Shown piece by piece: positions 16,792-26,022 of a stretch of 64,000 nucleotides of DNA. Every line of letters starts with the position of its first letter. The first letter of the stretch is position 1. The position numbers were made by a program, and so were the translations under genes. A model generated the notes under the pieces. That model saw only the letters and a list, made by a program, of their open reading frames with translations, was not told where the DNA came from and did no database searches. Source of the stretch: Bacteroidales bacterium (GTDB lineage Bacteria; Bacteroidota; Bacteroidia; Bacteroidales; WCHB1-69); the NCBI GenBank assembly GCA_024400755.1, contig JAKSMG010000008.1, positions 16,218-80,217 of the forward strand. The letters are read 5' to 3'.

Positions 16792-17739
16792 ATGACGACA
16801 GAAAAAGAAAGCAAACCGACTCTTGCAACTACCGAACATTCTTCGGGACAACTTGGCAACGGCATTTTCCAGTTGCTGACATCAGACTTTACCTTCAAGA
16901 AGGTATTCGGGATGGACAACCCCGGGAATTTCCTCCTCGACTTCCTGAACTGCGCCCTGGGAGCATACGTCGGCATTATTACCGAAATACAGTACCTGCC
17001 TACGGAATTGATGGGGATTGTCCCCGCACAACGCGGCGTGGTATTCGACATCTATTGTAGGAACCAGAACGACGACCGCTTCCTCATAGAAATGCAACGT
17101 GCGCCGCAACAGGATTTTGTCGAGAGGACCTTCCTCAACATGAGCAGGGCCATCAGTAATGCCAGCCGAAAGGGCAGCAACCACAAAATCAAGGCATTCT
17201 ACTCGTTGAACATCCTGGATTTCAAACTGTCTGCATTCAATAATGACACAAAGGTGTTTCATGCCTGCTTCGTAAAAAACGAGGATAATGAAATTTTATC
17301 TCCGAAGGTGGCGTTTTTTTACATTAATTTGTGTAATTTTGCAAACTGGCAGTCCGGCTTATCCGAAAGGTTTAGGAACTGGCTCTTTATGTTTACGAAT
17401 ATGCACAAGCTCACCGAAGAGGATTACAAAAGGCAGGAATCCTATTTCAAGAAACTGCTGGACGACTGCCGTATCAACAACCTAACAGAAGTGGAAATGA
17501 GAGAGTACGAAAAAAGCATTACGGAAAGCGAGGCGGTGAAGGCCTCCCTGAAATACGTGGAAGAACTCGCCTACCAAAGAGGAATCGCCGAAGGAGAGGC
17601 TAAAGGAGAAGCAAAAGGAGAGGCAAAAGGTGAAGCAAATGCTAAATTTGCCATAGCCAAAAGTATGCTTCAAAAAGGTATTGATTTAGATATTGTCATT
17701 TCTATTACCGGACTAACTGCCGAGCAACTTGGCATTTAA
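16792..17739 (+). CDS. Rpn-family recombination-promoting nuclease / putative transposase
   Basis: 315 residues. The N-terminal PD-(D/E)XK domain begins LTSDFTFKKVFG, has the catalytic Asp in VVFDIYC (about residue 85) and the ExQ pair in FLIEMQRAP, then the helix FLNMSRAISNAS. The C-terminal part is helical with a low-complexity EGEAKGEAKGEAKGEA run before ISITGLTAEQ. Rpn proteins are DNA endonucleases that promote RecA-independent recombination. This copy is full length with its own promoter. It is paralogous to the copy at 33026-33952 and the fragment at 456-890; unlike those, it has no R1/R2 repeat beside it. Confidence 0.88.
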   Translation: MTTEKESKPTLATTEHSSGQLGNGIFQLLTSDFTFKKVFGMDNPGNFLLDFLNCALGAYVGIITEIQYLPTELMGIVPAQRGVVFDIYCRNQNDDRFLIEMQRAPQQDFVERTFLNMSRAISNASRKGSNHKIKAFYSLNILDFKLSAFNNDTKVFHACFVKNEDNEILSPKVAFFYINLCNFANWQSGLSERFRNWLFMFTNMHKLTEEDYKRQESYFKKLLDDCRINNLTEVEMREYEKSITESEAVKASLKYVEELAYQRGIAEGEAKGEAKGEAKGEANAKFAIAKSMLQKGIDLDIVISITGLTAEQLGI

Positions 17740-17791
17740 GAATTCTAATTGCCTAAATTTCTGTCGTAGTCGGTCTTTTTGGAAAAAGCAG

Positions 17792-17799
17792 TATTTTTG
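17792..17799 (+). promoter_or_regulatory. -7 promoter element for the HAD gene
   Basis: TATTTTTG, 18 bases ahead of the ATG at 17818; it lies inside the longer open frame, which argues for the internal start. Confidence 0.55.
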
Positions 17800-17817
17800 C
17801 AGCATAAATTTCAGGTT

Positions 17818-18435
17818 ATGCTAAAAAACATCATCTTTGACTTGGGAGGCGTCATCTACGACATCCGCTATGAAAATATTGCCGAAGCTTTCGTTAAAAT
17901 GGGAGCCGGCAACCTTGTTTCACTCTATTCCAAAAGTCAGCAAAGCAATTTCATCGATCTATTTGAAGAAGGTCGTATTACCTCTTCGGCATTTTGCGAG
18001 GAAATACGCCGCTTATCAGCCGTTTCACTCACCGATGCCCAAATTACCGAGGCCTGGAATGCCATTTTGATTGACGTTCCCCGCGAACGCGTTGACTTTC
18101 TCCTAAAACTGAAAGAAAAATACAACCTGTATTTGTTCAGCAACACCAACGCCATCAATTACGACTGTTTTGTCCCGTATCTGCGGGCGAAATTCGGTTT
18201 TGACTTCTTCCCCACCCTTTTTAAGGCAGCCTATTTTTCGCATATCCTTCAAATTCGCAAACCCAAACCCGAAGGCTTCCAACGCATCATCGAGGAGCAG
18301 AGGCTCAATCCCTCCGAAACGCTGTTCATTGACGACTCGCCACAGCACATTGCCGGAGCGAGCCAATGTGGACTCCGCACCCATCATTTGCGCAATGATG
18401 AAAAAATAGAAAATTTGTGCTACAAAACATTGTAG
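17818..18435 (+). CDS. HAD-superfamily phosphatase (sugar-phosphatase-like)
   Basis: 205 residues from the ATG at 17818, which places MLKNIIFDLGGVIYD at the N-terminus as usual. Motifs: nucleophile Asp8 in FDLGGV; motif II FSNTNAIN; motif III Lys in IRKPKPEGF; motif IV FIDDSPQHI. The helical cap between motifs I and II fits subclass IA, close to the YihX/alpha-D-glucose-1-phosphate phosphatase group. The exact substrate is not predictable. The gene stands alone between the Rpn gene and tig. Confidence 0.83.
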   Translation: MLKNIIFDLGGVIYDIRYENIAEAFVKMGAGNLVSLYSKSQQSNFIDLFEEGRITSSAFCEEIRRLSAVSLTDAQITEAWNAILIDVPRERVDFLLKLKEKYNLYLFSNTNAINYDCFVPYLRAKFGFDFFPTLFKAAYFSHILQIRKPKPEGFQRIIEEQRLNPSETLFIDDSPQHIAGASQCGLRTHHLRNDEKIENLCYKTL

Positions 18436-18543
18436 CCGACAAACACAAAAAACTGACATTAAGCAAAATCGCAAAGATAAAACGCCGTTATTTACCTGTT
18501 TCAAGAAATAAAAAAAGAACTTTCTTGGAATTAAAAAAAATCG

Positions 18544-18551
18544 TATCTTTG
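18544..18551 (+). promoter_or_regulatory. -7 promoter element for tig-clpP-clpX
   Basis: TATCTTTG, with a TTTCTTGG box about 19 bases upstream (18521-18528); the start at 18599 follows after a 47-base leader. Confidence 0.65.
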
Positions 18552-18598
18552 CACCCCAATTTTAATAAGGTAAAATAACATATAAAAAAATTATAATA

Positions 18599-20071
18599 AT
18601 GAACATTAAAAACGAAAAAGCGAACGGAGAAGTTCAAGAATTGACGATTGAAATCAGTAGAGAAGATTATGCAGAAAAAGTTGAAAGCGCTTTGAAAAAA
18701 CAGCGTCGTACAGCCCAAGTTCCCGGTTTTAGAGCCGGCAACGCACCTATGGCGATGATTAAAAAAATGTACGAAAAAAGCATCATTTACGATGAAGTCA
18801 ACAAAATGATGGAAGAAGCCATTTACGGCTATATGCGCGACAACAACCTGGACATTATGCTTGAACCACTGCCAGTCGTGGAAAAATCAAAAGTTGATTT
18901 TGAAAACGCGGATAATTTCGTTTTCGTTTATGAATATGCCCTCCAACCCAAATTCGAACTTGACTTCAACAAACAAGTCACTCGTTTCAAAATCGTGGCA
19001 TCCCAAGAAGAAAAAGACAACCTCATCGACCAAATGCAACGCAGATATGGCGAATACACTTCCCCCGAAACCATTGGCGACGACGATTTCATTTCTGTAA
19101 AGATTGATGATAAGGACTGCTTCTTCTACAGCAAGTCCCTCAACAAGAACGGCAAGAAAGAATTCATCGGCAAGAAAGTCGGAGACGTTCGCCACGTGGC
19201 CCTAAGAAAAATCTTCGAAAACGAAGAAGAAGTTCGCAAAGTGCTGAAAATCACCGATCACGAATTGGAAGAAGGCAATCAATACGAATATGACGTTAAG
19301 ATTGAAAACATCGGTCGTATCACCCCTGCCGAATTGAACGAGGAATTCTTCAAGAAAGCATATCCTGATGGTTCTGTAACCACTAAGGAACAATTGGAAA
19401 AAGTTGCTGCCGAACAAATTGAAAAACAATGGGCCGACTATACCAACCGTCAATTTATGAACGACGCCATCGGTATTCTTCTTGAAAACACCACAATTGA
19501 ATTACCTGACGATTTCATCAAGCGTTATATTTTGACCACGCAAAAGGAAATGACCCAGGAACAATTGAATGAAAAATATGAAGAATATCAAAAGTCATTC
19601 AAATGGCAATTGATTGAAAATAAAATCGTCAAGGACAACAACATCAGTGTCAACCAAGACGATGTAAAGAATTATGTCCGCAACTTCTTTATGGCCAATT
19701 ATTTCGCCAACTTCAAAGAAGAAGACATCAAAGACAGATTGGACAGCTTGGTCAACGACGCCTTGAAGAGAAAAGAAGATGTCAAGAACATTTACGACCA
19801 ACTTTACGACAGCAAGATCCAAGAAGTTTTCAGCAAGAACTTCATCACGGTTGAAAAGAGCGGAAGCTATGACGATTTCGTTGCCGACGTAGAAAAGAAG
19901 GCAGATAAGGCCAAACCTGCCGCCAAAAAGAAAACCACTGCCAAGAAGGCAGAAACCGAAGGCGAAGAAAAACCCAAAAGAACCTGCCGTACCAAGAAGA
20001 CTGAAGCCGAAGGTGAAGAAAAACCCAAAGCCAAGACGACCAGAGCTAAATCAAGCAAAAAAGCCGAATAA
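18599..20071 (+). CDS. tig: Trigger factor with a basic Lys/Ala-rich C-terminal tail
   Basis: 490 residues. The N-terminal ribosome-binding domain contains the signature region around VPGFRAGNAPMAMI (consensus GFRxGxxP). A weakly conserved FKBP-like domain (about 155-245) and a C-terminal chaperone domain follow (to about 432). The last 58 residues are a low-complexity basic tail (AKKKTTAKKAE, EGEEKPK twice, AKSSKKAE), like histone H1-type tails and absent from model trigger factors. It binds nascent chains at the ribosome exit. It leads the tig-clpP-clpX operon, with clpP starting three bases after its stop, the classic arrangement. Confidence 0.93.
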   Translation: MNIKNEKANGEVQELTIEISREDYAEKVESALKKQRRTAQVPGFRAGNAPMAMIKKMYEKSIIYDEVNKMMEEAIYGYMRDNNLDIMLEPLPVVEKSKVDFENADNFVFVYEYALQPKFELDFNKQVTRFKIVASQEEKDNLIDQMQRRYGEYTSPETIGDDDFISVKIDDKDCFFYSKSLNKNGKKEFIGKKVGDVRHVALRKIFENEEEVRKVLKITDHELEEGNQYEYDVKIENIGRITPAELNEEFFKKAYPDGSVTTKEQLEKVAAEQIEKQWADYTNRQFMNDAIGILLENTTIELPDDFIKRYILTTQKEMTQEQLNEKYEEYQKSFKWQLIENKIVKDNNISVNQDDVKNYVRNFFMANYFANFKEEDIKDRLDSLVNDALKRKEDVKNIYDQLYDSKIQEVFSKNFITVEKSGSYDDFVADVEKKADKAKPAAKKKTTAKKAETEGEEKPKRTCRTKKTEAEGEEKPKAKTTRAKSSKKAE

Positions 20072-20074
20072 GTT

Positions 20075-20740
20075 ATGAACGAATTTGAAAAATACGCTAT
20101 CAAGCATAGAGGAATCAGCAGTTTACGCCTCGAACAATATCAATCCATTCAGAATGACTACATCACGCCTTATATTATTGAAGAGCGTCCGATGAACATC
20201 ACACAGTTGGATGTATTTTCGAGATTGATGAAAGACCGAATCATCTTTTTGGGCGTTCCCATTTATGATGACGTGGCCAATATCATCCAGGCACAATTGT
20301 TATTCTTGGAATCACAAGACTCTGAACGCGACATCCAAATTTATTTGAACAGTCCTGGCGGAAGCGTGTATGCCGGTTTAGGCATATACGACACGATGCA
20401 GTACTTAAAGCCCGAAATCTCGACCATTTGCACAGGAATGGCCGCTTCGATGGCTGCCGTATTGATGTGTGCGGGAGCTCACGGAAAACGTTTCGCTCTT
20501 CCCCATTCCCGCATTATGATTCATCAACCAATGGGCGGTACGCAAGGACAAGCTTCCGACATTGAAATCGAAGCCCGCGAAATCCAGAAGTTGAAAAAGG
20601 AACTGTACGAAATCATCGCCCACCATTCAGGCAAGGATTACGAACAGGTTTGGGCCGACAGCGACCGCGATTATTGGATGACCGCCATTGAAGCCAAAGA
20701 ATACGGAATGATTGACGAAGTGCTTAAAAGCGAAAGATAA
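20075..20740 (+). CDS. clpP: ATP-dependent Clp protease proteolytic subunit
   Basis: 221 residues. The serine protease triad is visible: Ser in TGMAASMAAVLM, His in HSRIMIHQPMGG, and a downstream Asp in the DRDYWM region. The handle-helix region EIQKLKKELYEIIAHHSGK is conserved. ClpP forms the tetradecameric degradation chamber fed by ClpX. Its stop codon overlaps the clpX start as TAATG. The N-terminus is about 20 residues longer than E. coli mature ClpP and is likely processed. Confidence 0.96.
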   Translation: MNEFEKYAIKHRGISSLRLEQYQSIQNDYITPYIIEERPMNITQLDVFSRLMKDRIIFLGVPIYDDVANIIQAQLLFLESQDSERDIQIYLNSPGGSVYAGLGIYDTMQYLKPEISTICTGMAASMAAVLMCAGAHGKRFALPHSRIMIHQPMGGTQGQASDIEIEAREIQKLKKELYEIIAHHSGKDYEQVWADSDRDYWMTAIEAKEYGMIDEVLKSER

Positions 20741-21966
20741 TGACCAAAGTTAAAGACGGGGAAATCTGCAGTTTTTGCGGGGCACATATTACATCCGACC
20801 GCATTCTCATCCACGGGCTTCACGGAGCCATCTGCGAGAATTGTGTTCAAGCCGTGAATGACGTAATGCGGGACATTCGGGAAGAAGAAGGTCAACGCCA
20901 ACGCTCCGAGATGAAAGTCAATCTGCTCAAGCCCAAGGAAATCAAAGCCAAGTTAGACGAATATGTCATCGGCCAAGATGAAGCCAAGAAGGTGATTTCC
21001 GTCGCCGTTTACAATCATTACAAACGAATTCTATACGACCAGCAAGATGATGTGGACATAGAAAAGTCCAACATCATCTTGGTTGGCGATACCGGTACTG
21101 GCAAAACGCTGATGGCCAGAACCATTGCCCAATTATTGGATGTTCCTTTCTGCATTGCCGACGCCACCGTCTTCACCGAAGCCGGCTATGTGGGTGAAGA
21201 CGTGGAAAGCATCCTTACCCGTTTGCTGCAAGCCGCCGATTACGACGTAGCCCGTGCCGAACGCGGTATCGTTTTCATTGACGAAATAGACAAAGTGGCC
21301 CGCAAAGGTGCCGACAATCCCTCTATTACCAGGGACGTATCCGGAGAAGGTGTCCAGCAATCACTGCTGAAACTCTTGGAAGGTTCATTGGTCAACGTAC
21401 CACCTCAGGGAGGCCGTAAGCATCCAGAACAAAAATTCACCGTGGTCAATACCAAGAACATTCTGTTCATCGGAAGCGGTGCCTTCAACAGCATCAACAA
21501 GATCATCGGAGAAAGAATGAACACCAATGTCATCGGCTATAATAAAAAGCATCAGGAACTGGATAAAAACAATATGATGCAGTATATTTCTGCCCAAGAC
21601 CTCAAGACGTTTGGCCTCATTCCGGAATTATGCGGACGTTTTCCAGTCATCACCTATATGAACGCATTGGATTCCGATGCCCTCAAACGCATTCTTACCG
21701 AACCCAAAAACGCATTGATCAAGCAATACATCCGCCTCTTTGAAATTGACGGCATTGAATTGAGTTTTGACGAAGACGCCCTCAACTACATCGTGTCGAA
21801 AGCGGTAGAATTAAAATTGGGAGCCCGCGGTCTGCGTTCCATCATTGAAAAAATAATGACCAATGCGATGTTCGAATTTCCATCTTCAAAGAAAAAGAAG
21901 ATCAAAATCACAGCGGATTACGCCAAGGAACAATTTGAAAACTCCATCTTTTCATTTTTAGACTAA
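20740..21966 (+). CDS. clpX: ATP-dependent Clp protease ATPase subunit ClpX
   Basis: 408 residues. N-terminal zinc-binding domain (CSFCGAH ... ICENCV), AAA+ core with Walker A GDTGTGKT, pore-loop GYVGED, Walker [10 protein letters not shown], the GRKHPEQ region, and sensor 2 in LGARGLR. ClpX unfolds tagged proteins into ClpP. It is translated by overlap with clpP. Its TAA stop overlaps the TAG stop of the convergent response-regulator gene by two bases, so there is no room for a terminator between them. Confidence 0.97.
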   Translation: MTKVKDGEICSFCGAHITSDRILIHGLHGAICENCVQAVNDVMRDIREEEGQRQRSEMKVNLLKPKEIKAKLDEYVIGQDEAKKVISVAVYNHYKRILYDQQDDVDIEKSNIILVGDTGTGKTLMARTIAQLLDVPFCIADATVFTEAGYVGEDVESILTRLLQAADYDVARAERGIVFIDEIDKVARKGADNPSITRDVSGEGVQQSLLKLLEGSLVNVPPQGGRKHPEQKFTVVNTKNILFIGSGAFNSINKIIGERMNTNVIGYNKKHQELDKNNMMQYISAQDLKTFGLIPELCGRFPVITYMNALDSDALKRILTEPKNALIKQYIRLFEIDGIELSFDEDALNYIVSKAVELKLGARGLRSIIEKIMTNAMFEFPSSKKKKIKITADYAKEQFENSIFSFLD

Positions 21967-22367
21967 AGCCTTTCCCGAAGGCAAGCCATTAGATTTATCA
22001 ATTCTGTAGGATTAATTGGTTTTTCGGCACAAGCTACAATTCCTTTATGGATATTGGAACAAATGTCCTCGTAAAATTGATCTATATATGCCGATATCAA
22101 TATAATACACGGCACATTATTCAATAGATTAAAAATTTCAAGTCCGTTCATATCCGGAAGGTCCAAATCCAAGAACATAAAATCGATTTGTGCCGACTGC
22201 ATAAAGCAAACAACATCAGACAAACACGTAAAAGTGTGCACACACACCAACCAGTCACAACTTGCTAAAATATTTTTTATAGTTTTGTGTATGTTCAGAT
22301 TATCGTCAACAATTACATAATTATAGAGGCACTGCATACTAATCGTATCATTTGACTGAGACATCAT
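21963..22367 (-). CDS. Receiver-only response regulator
   Basis: 134 residues forming one REC domain: acidic pair Asp21-Asp22 (VIVDDN), phospho-acceptor Asp67 in FLDLDLPDMNG, a Ser/Ala switch at ILISAY, and the conserved Lys in AEKPI. There is no output domain, so signalling is by protein interaction or phosphorelay. The start at 22367 overlaps the end of the EamA gene by 20 bases; Met11 at 22337 would remove the overlap and still keep the whole REC fold. No histidine kinase is in the window. Confidence 0.82.
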   Translation of the reverse strand: MMSQSNDTISMQCLYNYVIVDDNLNIHKTIKNILASCDWLVCVHTFTCLSDVVCFMQSAQIDFMFLDLDLPDMNGLEIFNLLNNVPCIILISAYIDQFYEDICSNIHKGIVACAEKPINPTELINLMACLRERL

Positions 22368-23265
22368 CTTTTGCGCGGCTAGTAGTGACTAAATAAACAC
22401 CTATCAAAATTAAGACCAAGGCCACGGGCTTGTTCCAAGTAAAAATATCCTGTCCGACAGCAATGGCAATGCAAGCGGTCACCACCGGCTGCAAATTGCT
22501 ATACATACTTACCGTGGTTGGTCGCAAAAAGCGTAAAGAGAAAGGTAACAAGAAATAAGATACCACGGTGGCAAATACCAACACCACAGCCAAATTAATA
22601 TAGGCCATCACTGGAACAGCGGTAAAAAAAATAGGACAAGAGTCTAACGAAATATTGGGAATGGCAATGGGGATGCAAATTATACAGCCCATTAAAAACA
22701 TCCACTTCATCATCGTTATCGGATTATATTTTTGGGATACGGTTCTAGTGATTAGCAAATAAGTGGCATAAAAGACAATATTGACAAAGCAGAGTGTCAA
22801 CCCAATGGGTGTGGCGTTGGCATCGATTTTCCAAGAAAAAAGCACGATCATCAACGCACCACAAATGCCCACGATCACCCCGGCCGACTTCTGCAGAGAA
22901 ATCGGTTCCTTAAGAAATACCGCAGCCATCAACATCACCAGCAACGGACTGGTTGCCGAAATCAGCGACACATAGCACGGAGAAGTATAACGAAAAGCCT
23001 CCCCAAAAGCCAGAAGCGTACCTGCCAACACGACGGCACCCACGACAAAAAGTGCCATATCCCTTTTTTCAACCTTTTCTCGCGGCACAAACAGCGACAA
23101 AATCCAAAAAGCAATGGCCCCAAAAAGCATTCGCACGGCAGTAAACGCCAGAGGGGAAATATATTCGGGCACAACGGCTTCGGAACAATTCGGATTTATG
23201 CCAAAAATAACATAAACCGCCAATGCCGCCAAATGGCCTTTCCATTTATTCGTATTTCTGTTCAT
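22348..23265 (-). CDS. EamA-family (DMT) transporter
   Basis: 305 residues with about ten membrane helices in two EamA repeats. The first begins LAALAVYVIFGINPNCSEAVV and carries RMLFGAIAFW; the second carries LAVVLVFATVVSYFLLPFSLRFL and the closing helix KPVALVLILIGVYLV. DMT/EamA proteins export metabolites or amino acids; the substrate cannot be inferred. It precedes the response-regulator gene and overlaps it, suggesting one transcript. Confidence 0.85.
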   Translation of the reverse strand: MNRNTNKWKGHLAALAVYVIFGINPNCSEAVVPEYISPLAFTAVRMLFGAIAFWILSLFVPREKVEKRDMALFVVGAVVLAGTLLAFGEAFRYTSPCYVSLISATSPLLVMLMAAVFLKEPISLQKSAGVIVGICGALMIVLFSWKIDANATPIGLTLCFVNIVFYATYLLITRTVSQKYNPITMMKWMFLMGCIICIPIAIPNISLDSCPIFFTAVPVMAYINLAVVLVFATVVSYFLLPFSLRFLRPTTVSMYSNLQPVVTACIAIAVGQDIFTWNKPVALVLILIGVYLVTTSRAKDDVSVK

Positions 23266-23274
23266 TTTCTAAAT

Positions 23275-23303
23275 AAAAAAAGCAGGATGCACCGCATCCC
23301 GCC
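23275..23303 (-). terminator. Intrinsic terminator of initiator tRNA
   Basis: On the minus strand GCGGGATGC-GGT-GCATCCTGC followed by seven T residues. Confidence 0.85.
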
Positions 23304-23307
23304 TTAG

Positions 23308-23379
<72 letters not shown>

Positions 23380-23390
23380 ATATTGTTATG

Positions 23391-23398
23391 CAAAAATA
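23391..23398 (-). promoter_or_regulatory. -7 promoter element for tRNA-fMet
   Basis: TATTTTTG, 12 bases ahead of the tRNA. The A/T-rich stretch 23399-23553 shows nothing else. Confidence 0.65.
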
Positions 23399-23553
23399 CA
23401 ATTTTTTTTGTAAAAAACACACCTTAATCAATATATTTATAAAAAACTGAATATCAATAATTTATAATAAAAATTGAAAATATAATCCTAATTTGGATAC
23501 AAAATGGCTCGTTTTTTTGGAAAGAAAAAGCCTCCCATTTGACAAAAAAATCG

Positions 23554-23561
23554 TACCTTTG
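23554..23561 (+). promoter_or_regulatory. -7 promoter element for the NlpC/P60-LysM gene
   Basis: TACCTTTG, 18 bases ahead of the ATG at 23580, and inside the longer open frame. Confidence 0.6.
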
Positions 23562-23579
23562 CCCTGTAAATTACAAAAG

Positions 23580-24392
23580 ATGCTCAAAAAAACGCTTATA
23601 CTTTTGACCCTGTTTATGATGTCGTTGATCCTTTACGCACAAGACGACATCCTTTACGAGAATTACGCTGAAGACACGGTTTCATCCAATTTTGAATCCC
23701 AAATCACTTGTCCGACCATCGATTCCATCATTCAATTTGCCTTTTACAAAAAGCCCACTTCAAAATACAAATACGGAGCTGCCGGTCCCAACCATTTCGA
23801 TTGTTCGGGATTCGTCTATTACTGTTTCAATCAGTTTGGCATTACGCTTCCACGCAGTTCTCGCGATATGTTTTTGGTAGGAAAGAAAGTGGCAAAGGAA
23901 GAACTGATACCCGGAGATTTGGTATTTTTCTCTCGAGGCAGGCTTGCCATTGGACACGTCGGCATTGTGATTGAAACCGACATCGATGCCGCCCACAATT
24001 TCCGCTTCATCCACTCTTCAACCAACAAAACCAACATCAGAGTGGATAATTCTGCCAGTCCAGGATATGCGGCACGCTTTAAGGGAGCCCGTCGCATCAT
24101 AAGTTGCGAAAACGACATTGTTGCCATTTTACCCAACGACACAACGGTCATCGACACCATCGTTTCGAAGCCCATCATAGGGAAGCCCGAAATCGTGCAA
24201 AAACCCATCGTTGTTCAGCAACAGCCGGTCAAAGTCGAAGTAAAGTCCACCAAATATCACAAAATCAAGAAAGGCGAAACCCTATCTGGCATTGCCCGTA
24301 AATACCACACCAGTGTTAGCAATTTAAAAAAATGGAACAAACTCCGTTCCGACTTTATTCGTGAAGGGCAACGCATTATTGTGGGCAAATAA
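23580..24392 (+). CDS. Secreted NlpC/P60 endopeptidase with LysM domain
   Basis: 270 residues from the ATG at 23580, giving a proper signal peptide (MLKKTLILLTLFMMSLILYA-Q). NlpC/P60 catalytic residues: Cys75 in FDCSGFV, His126 in IGHVGIV, and a third polar residue His145 in FIHSST. A Pro/Val/Lys linker (about 190-220) leads to a C-terminal LysM peptidoglycan-binding domain (YHKIKKGETLSGIARKYHT ... GQRIIV). The family cleaves peptide stems of peptidoglycan in the periplasm. It sits 18 bases upstream of meaB, though the functions look unrelated. Confidence 0.9.
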   Translation: MLKKTLILLTLFMMSLILYAQDDILYENYAEDTVSSNFESQITCPTIDSIIQFAFYKKPTSKYKYGAAGPNHFDCSGFVYYCFNQFGITLPRSSRDMFLVGKKVAKEELIPGDLVFFSRGRLAIGHVGIVIETDIDAAHNFRFIHSSTNKTNIRVDNSASPGYAARFKGARRIISCENDIVAILPNDTTVIDTIVSKPIIGKPEIVQKPIVVQQQPVKVEVKSTKYHKIKKGETLSGIARKYHTSVSNLKKWNKLRSDFIREGQRIIVGK

Positions 24393-24410
24393 TTTTAGCA
24401 GTTAAAGATT

Positions 24411-25478
24411 ATGGAAGAATATAAATCAGCATTATCCGTACAAGAAGGCATTGAACAGCCCGTCTCGGTCAACCCCTATTTTCAGCGCAAAAAAGCCAGC
24501 CGGAAAGCACTTAGCGCGGATGAATATGTTAATGGCATATTGGCCCACGACCGTGTAATTTTGAGCCAGGCCATCACATTGGTGGAAAGCACCAATCCCG
24601 ATCATTTTGACCTTGCACAAACCGTCATAGAAAAATGCCTTCCGCACTCTGGCAATTCCATTCGCATCGGCATCACCGGCGTTCCCGGTGTCGGGAAAAG
24701 CACATTTATTGAAAGTTTTGGACAATATTTGACCAATTTGGGACACAAAGTGGCCGTTTTGGCCATTGACCCGAGCAGCGAACGTTCCAAGGGCAGCATT
24801 TTAGGAGACAAAACGCGTATGGAACGCTTATCCGTTGACCCCAACGCCTTCATCCGCCCCACCCCTTCGGGACTTACCCTGGGCGGCGTGGCCCGAAAGA
24901 CAAGAGAAACCACCATTCTTTGCGAAGCAGCCGGTTTTGACGTCATCTTGATAGAGACTGTCGGCGTAGGGCAGTCGGAAACCATTGTCAAATCTATGGT
25001 TGACTTTTTCCTCTTGCTAATGTTGGCAGGTGCCGGCGACGAACTGCAAGGTATCAAGCGTGGCATTATGGAAATGGCCGATGCCCTCATCATCAACAAA
25101 GCCGATGGCGACAACCTTTCAAAGGCCACCGCCGCCAAAGCCCAATACCGCTCTGCCCTCAAGCTCTTTCCTCCCAACGAAAACGGCTGGGAACCCCGCG
25201 CCGACATCTGCTCAGCCCTGAACAACGACGGCATCGAAAACGTATGGAACATCATTTGCCAATTTAAAAACCTTACCCAAAGCAATCACTACTTCTTTAA
25301 ACAACGCGACGAACAACTGATCAAAACATTTTATGACTGGGTGGATTTTTCCATAAAAAACAATTTTTATTCCAATAATGTTATCAAAAACAAAATCGAA
25401 GAACTTGAAATTTTAGTCAAAGAGAAAAAAATATCCCCCTATCAAGCTGGAAGTCAATTAATTGAAATAAGCAGGTAA
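24411..25478 (+). CDS. meaB: Methylmalonyl-CoA-mutase-associated GTPase MeaB
   Basis: 355 residues. G3E-type GTPase: P-loop [34 protein letters not shown] switch region, ETVGVGQSE, and specificity motif NKADGDN. MeaB gates loading of adenosylcobalamin and protects B12-dependent methylmalonyl-CoA mutase. No mutase genes are beside it, but another adenosylcobalamin enzyme (kamDE, 40-42 kb) is in the window. Whether MeaB serves only the mutase is not decidable here. Confidence 0.93.
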   Translation: MEEYKSALSVQEGIEQPVSVNPYFQRKKASRKALSADEYVNGILAHDRVILSQAITLVESTNPDHFDLAQTVIEKCLPHSGNSIRIGITGVPGVGKSTFIESFGQYLTNLGHKVAVLAIDPSSERSKGSILGDKTRMERLSVDPNAFIRPTPSGLTLGGVARKTRETTILCEAAGFDVILIETVGVGQSETIVKSMVDFFLLLMLAGAGDELQGIKRGIMEMADALIINKADGDNLSKATAAKAQYRSALKLFPPNENGWEPRADICSALNNDGIENVWNIICQFKNLTQSNHYFFKQRDEQLIKTFYDWVDFSIKNNFYSNNVIKNKIEELEILVKEKKISPYQAGSQLIEISR

Positions 25479-25515
25479 AATTAGAAGGACTGTTTTTTTA
25501 TTCAAAAAAAATTTT

Positions 25516-25523
25516 TATCTTTG
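25516..25523 (+). promoter_or_regulatory. -7 promoter element for the small lipoprotein cluster
   Basis: TATCTTTG, 19 bases ahead of the ATG at 25543. Confidence 0.6.
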
Positions 25524-25542
25524 CGTTCTAAATCTATAGATT

Positions 25543-25770
25543 ATGAAAAAAGCATTATTTGTTATCGGTTTGGTCTTGTTAGTTGGCTGCAGTTTAATTT
25601 CTTGCAAAAGAGAATGTTTTTGCGATTATCACCGTTTAGAAACCGGCAACGTCATCAAGAACTATGATATTGGCCCCGCAACCAAGCAGGAATGTGCAAA
25701 TTTGAACAAAATTGACACCGTCCAAATCTACACGGGTACTTTCCACGATTCAGTTGTTTGCCATTTTTAA
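25543..25770 (+). CDS. Small Cys-rich lipoprotein, member 1 of 3
   Basis: 75 residues. Hydrophobic signal, lipobox LISC (or an earlier VGC), then the motif C-K-x-x-C-x-C directly after the lipidated Cys (SCKRECFCDYH). Mature part about 55 residues with further Cys residues (QECANL, VVCHF). No family recognised. The same organisation recurs in the next two genes, so it is a tandem family. First gene behind the promoter at 25516. Confidence 0.72.
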   Translation: MKKALFVIGLVLLVGCSLISCKRECFCDYHRLETGNVIKNYDIGPATKQECANLNKIDTVQIYTGTFHDSVVCHF

Positions 25771-25789
25771 TCATCAAGTTTTGACAGCA

Positions 25790-26011
25790 ATGAAAAATGC
25801 TATTAAAATATTAGGATTTATTGGCATTATGGCTTTACTTTTCACTTCTTGCAACAAGAAGTGTTCTTGCACGACTTCCGTTCCCGGATTTGAAGATGAA
25901 ACTATCATTTATGAAAAACCAAACGGAAAGCACGCTTGTAAAGTCTATCAAGATAATCAAAATAAGATTTTAACATCAGTAAACGGCAAAGTAGCCTGCG
26001 TTTACCAATAA
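25790..26011 (+). CDS. Small Cys-rich lipoprotein, member 2 of 3
   Basis: 73 residues from the ATG at 25790; upstream in-frame codons overlap gene 1 and lack a signal. Signal MKNAIKILGFIGIMALLFTSC, then C-N-K-K-C-S-C. The mature part is about 53 residues with two later Cys (HACKVY, VACVYQ). Gap of 19 bases to the preceding gene. Not recognised; related by layout to its neighbours more than by sequence. Confidence 0.7.
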   Translation: MKNAIKILGFIGIMALLFTSCNKKCSCTTSVPGFEDETIIYEKPNGKHACKVYQDNQNKILTSVNGKVACVYQ

Positions 26012-26022
26012 TATTTTACTCA

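Noticed and set aside
18472-18479. TATCTTTG on the minus strand between the HAD gene and tig
   Set aside because: It would only drive antisense RNA into the HAD gene; a short A/T-rich match can occur by chance.
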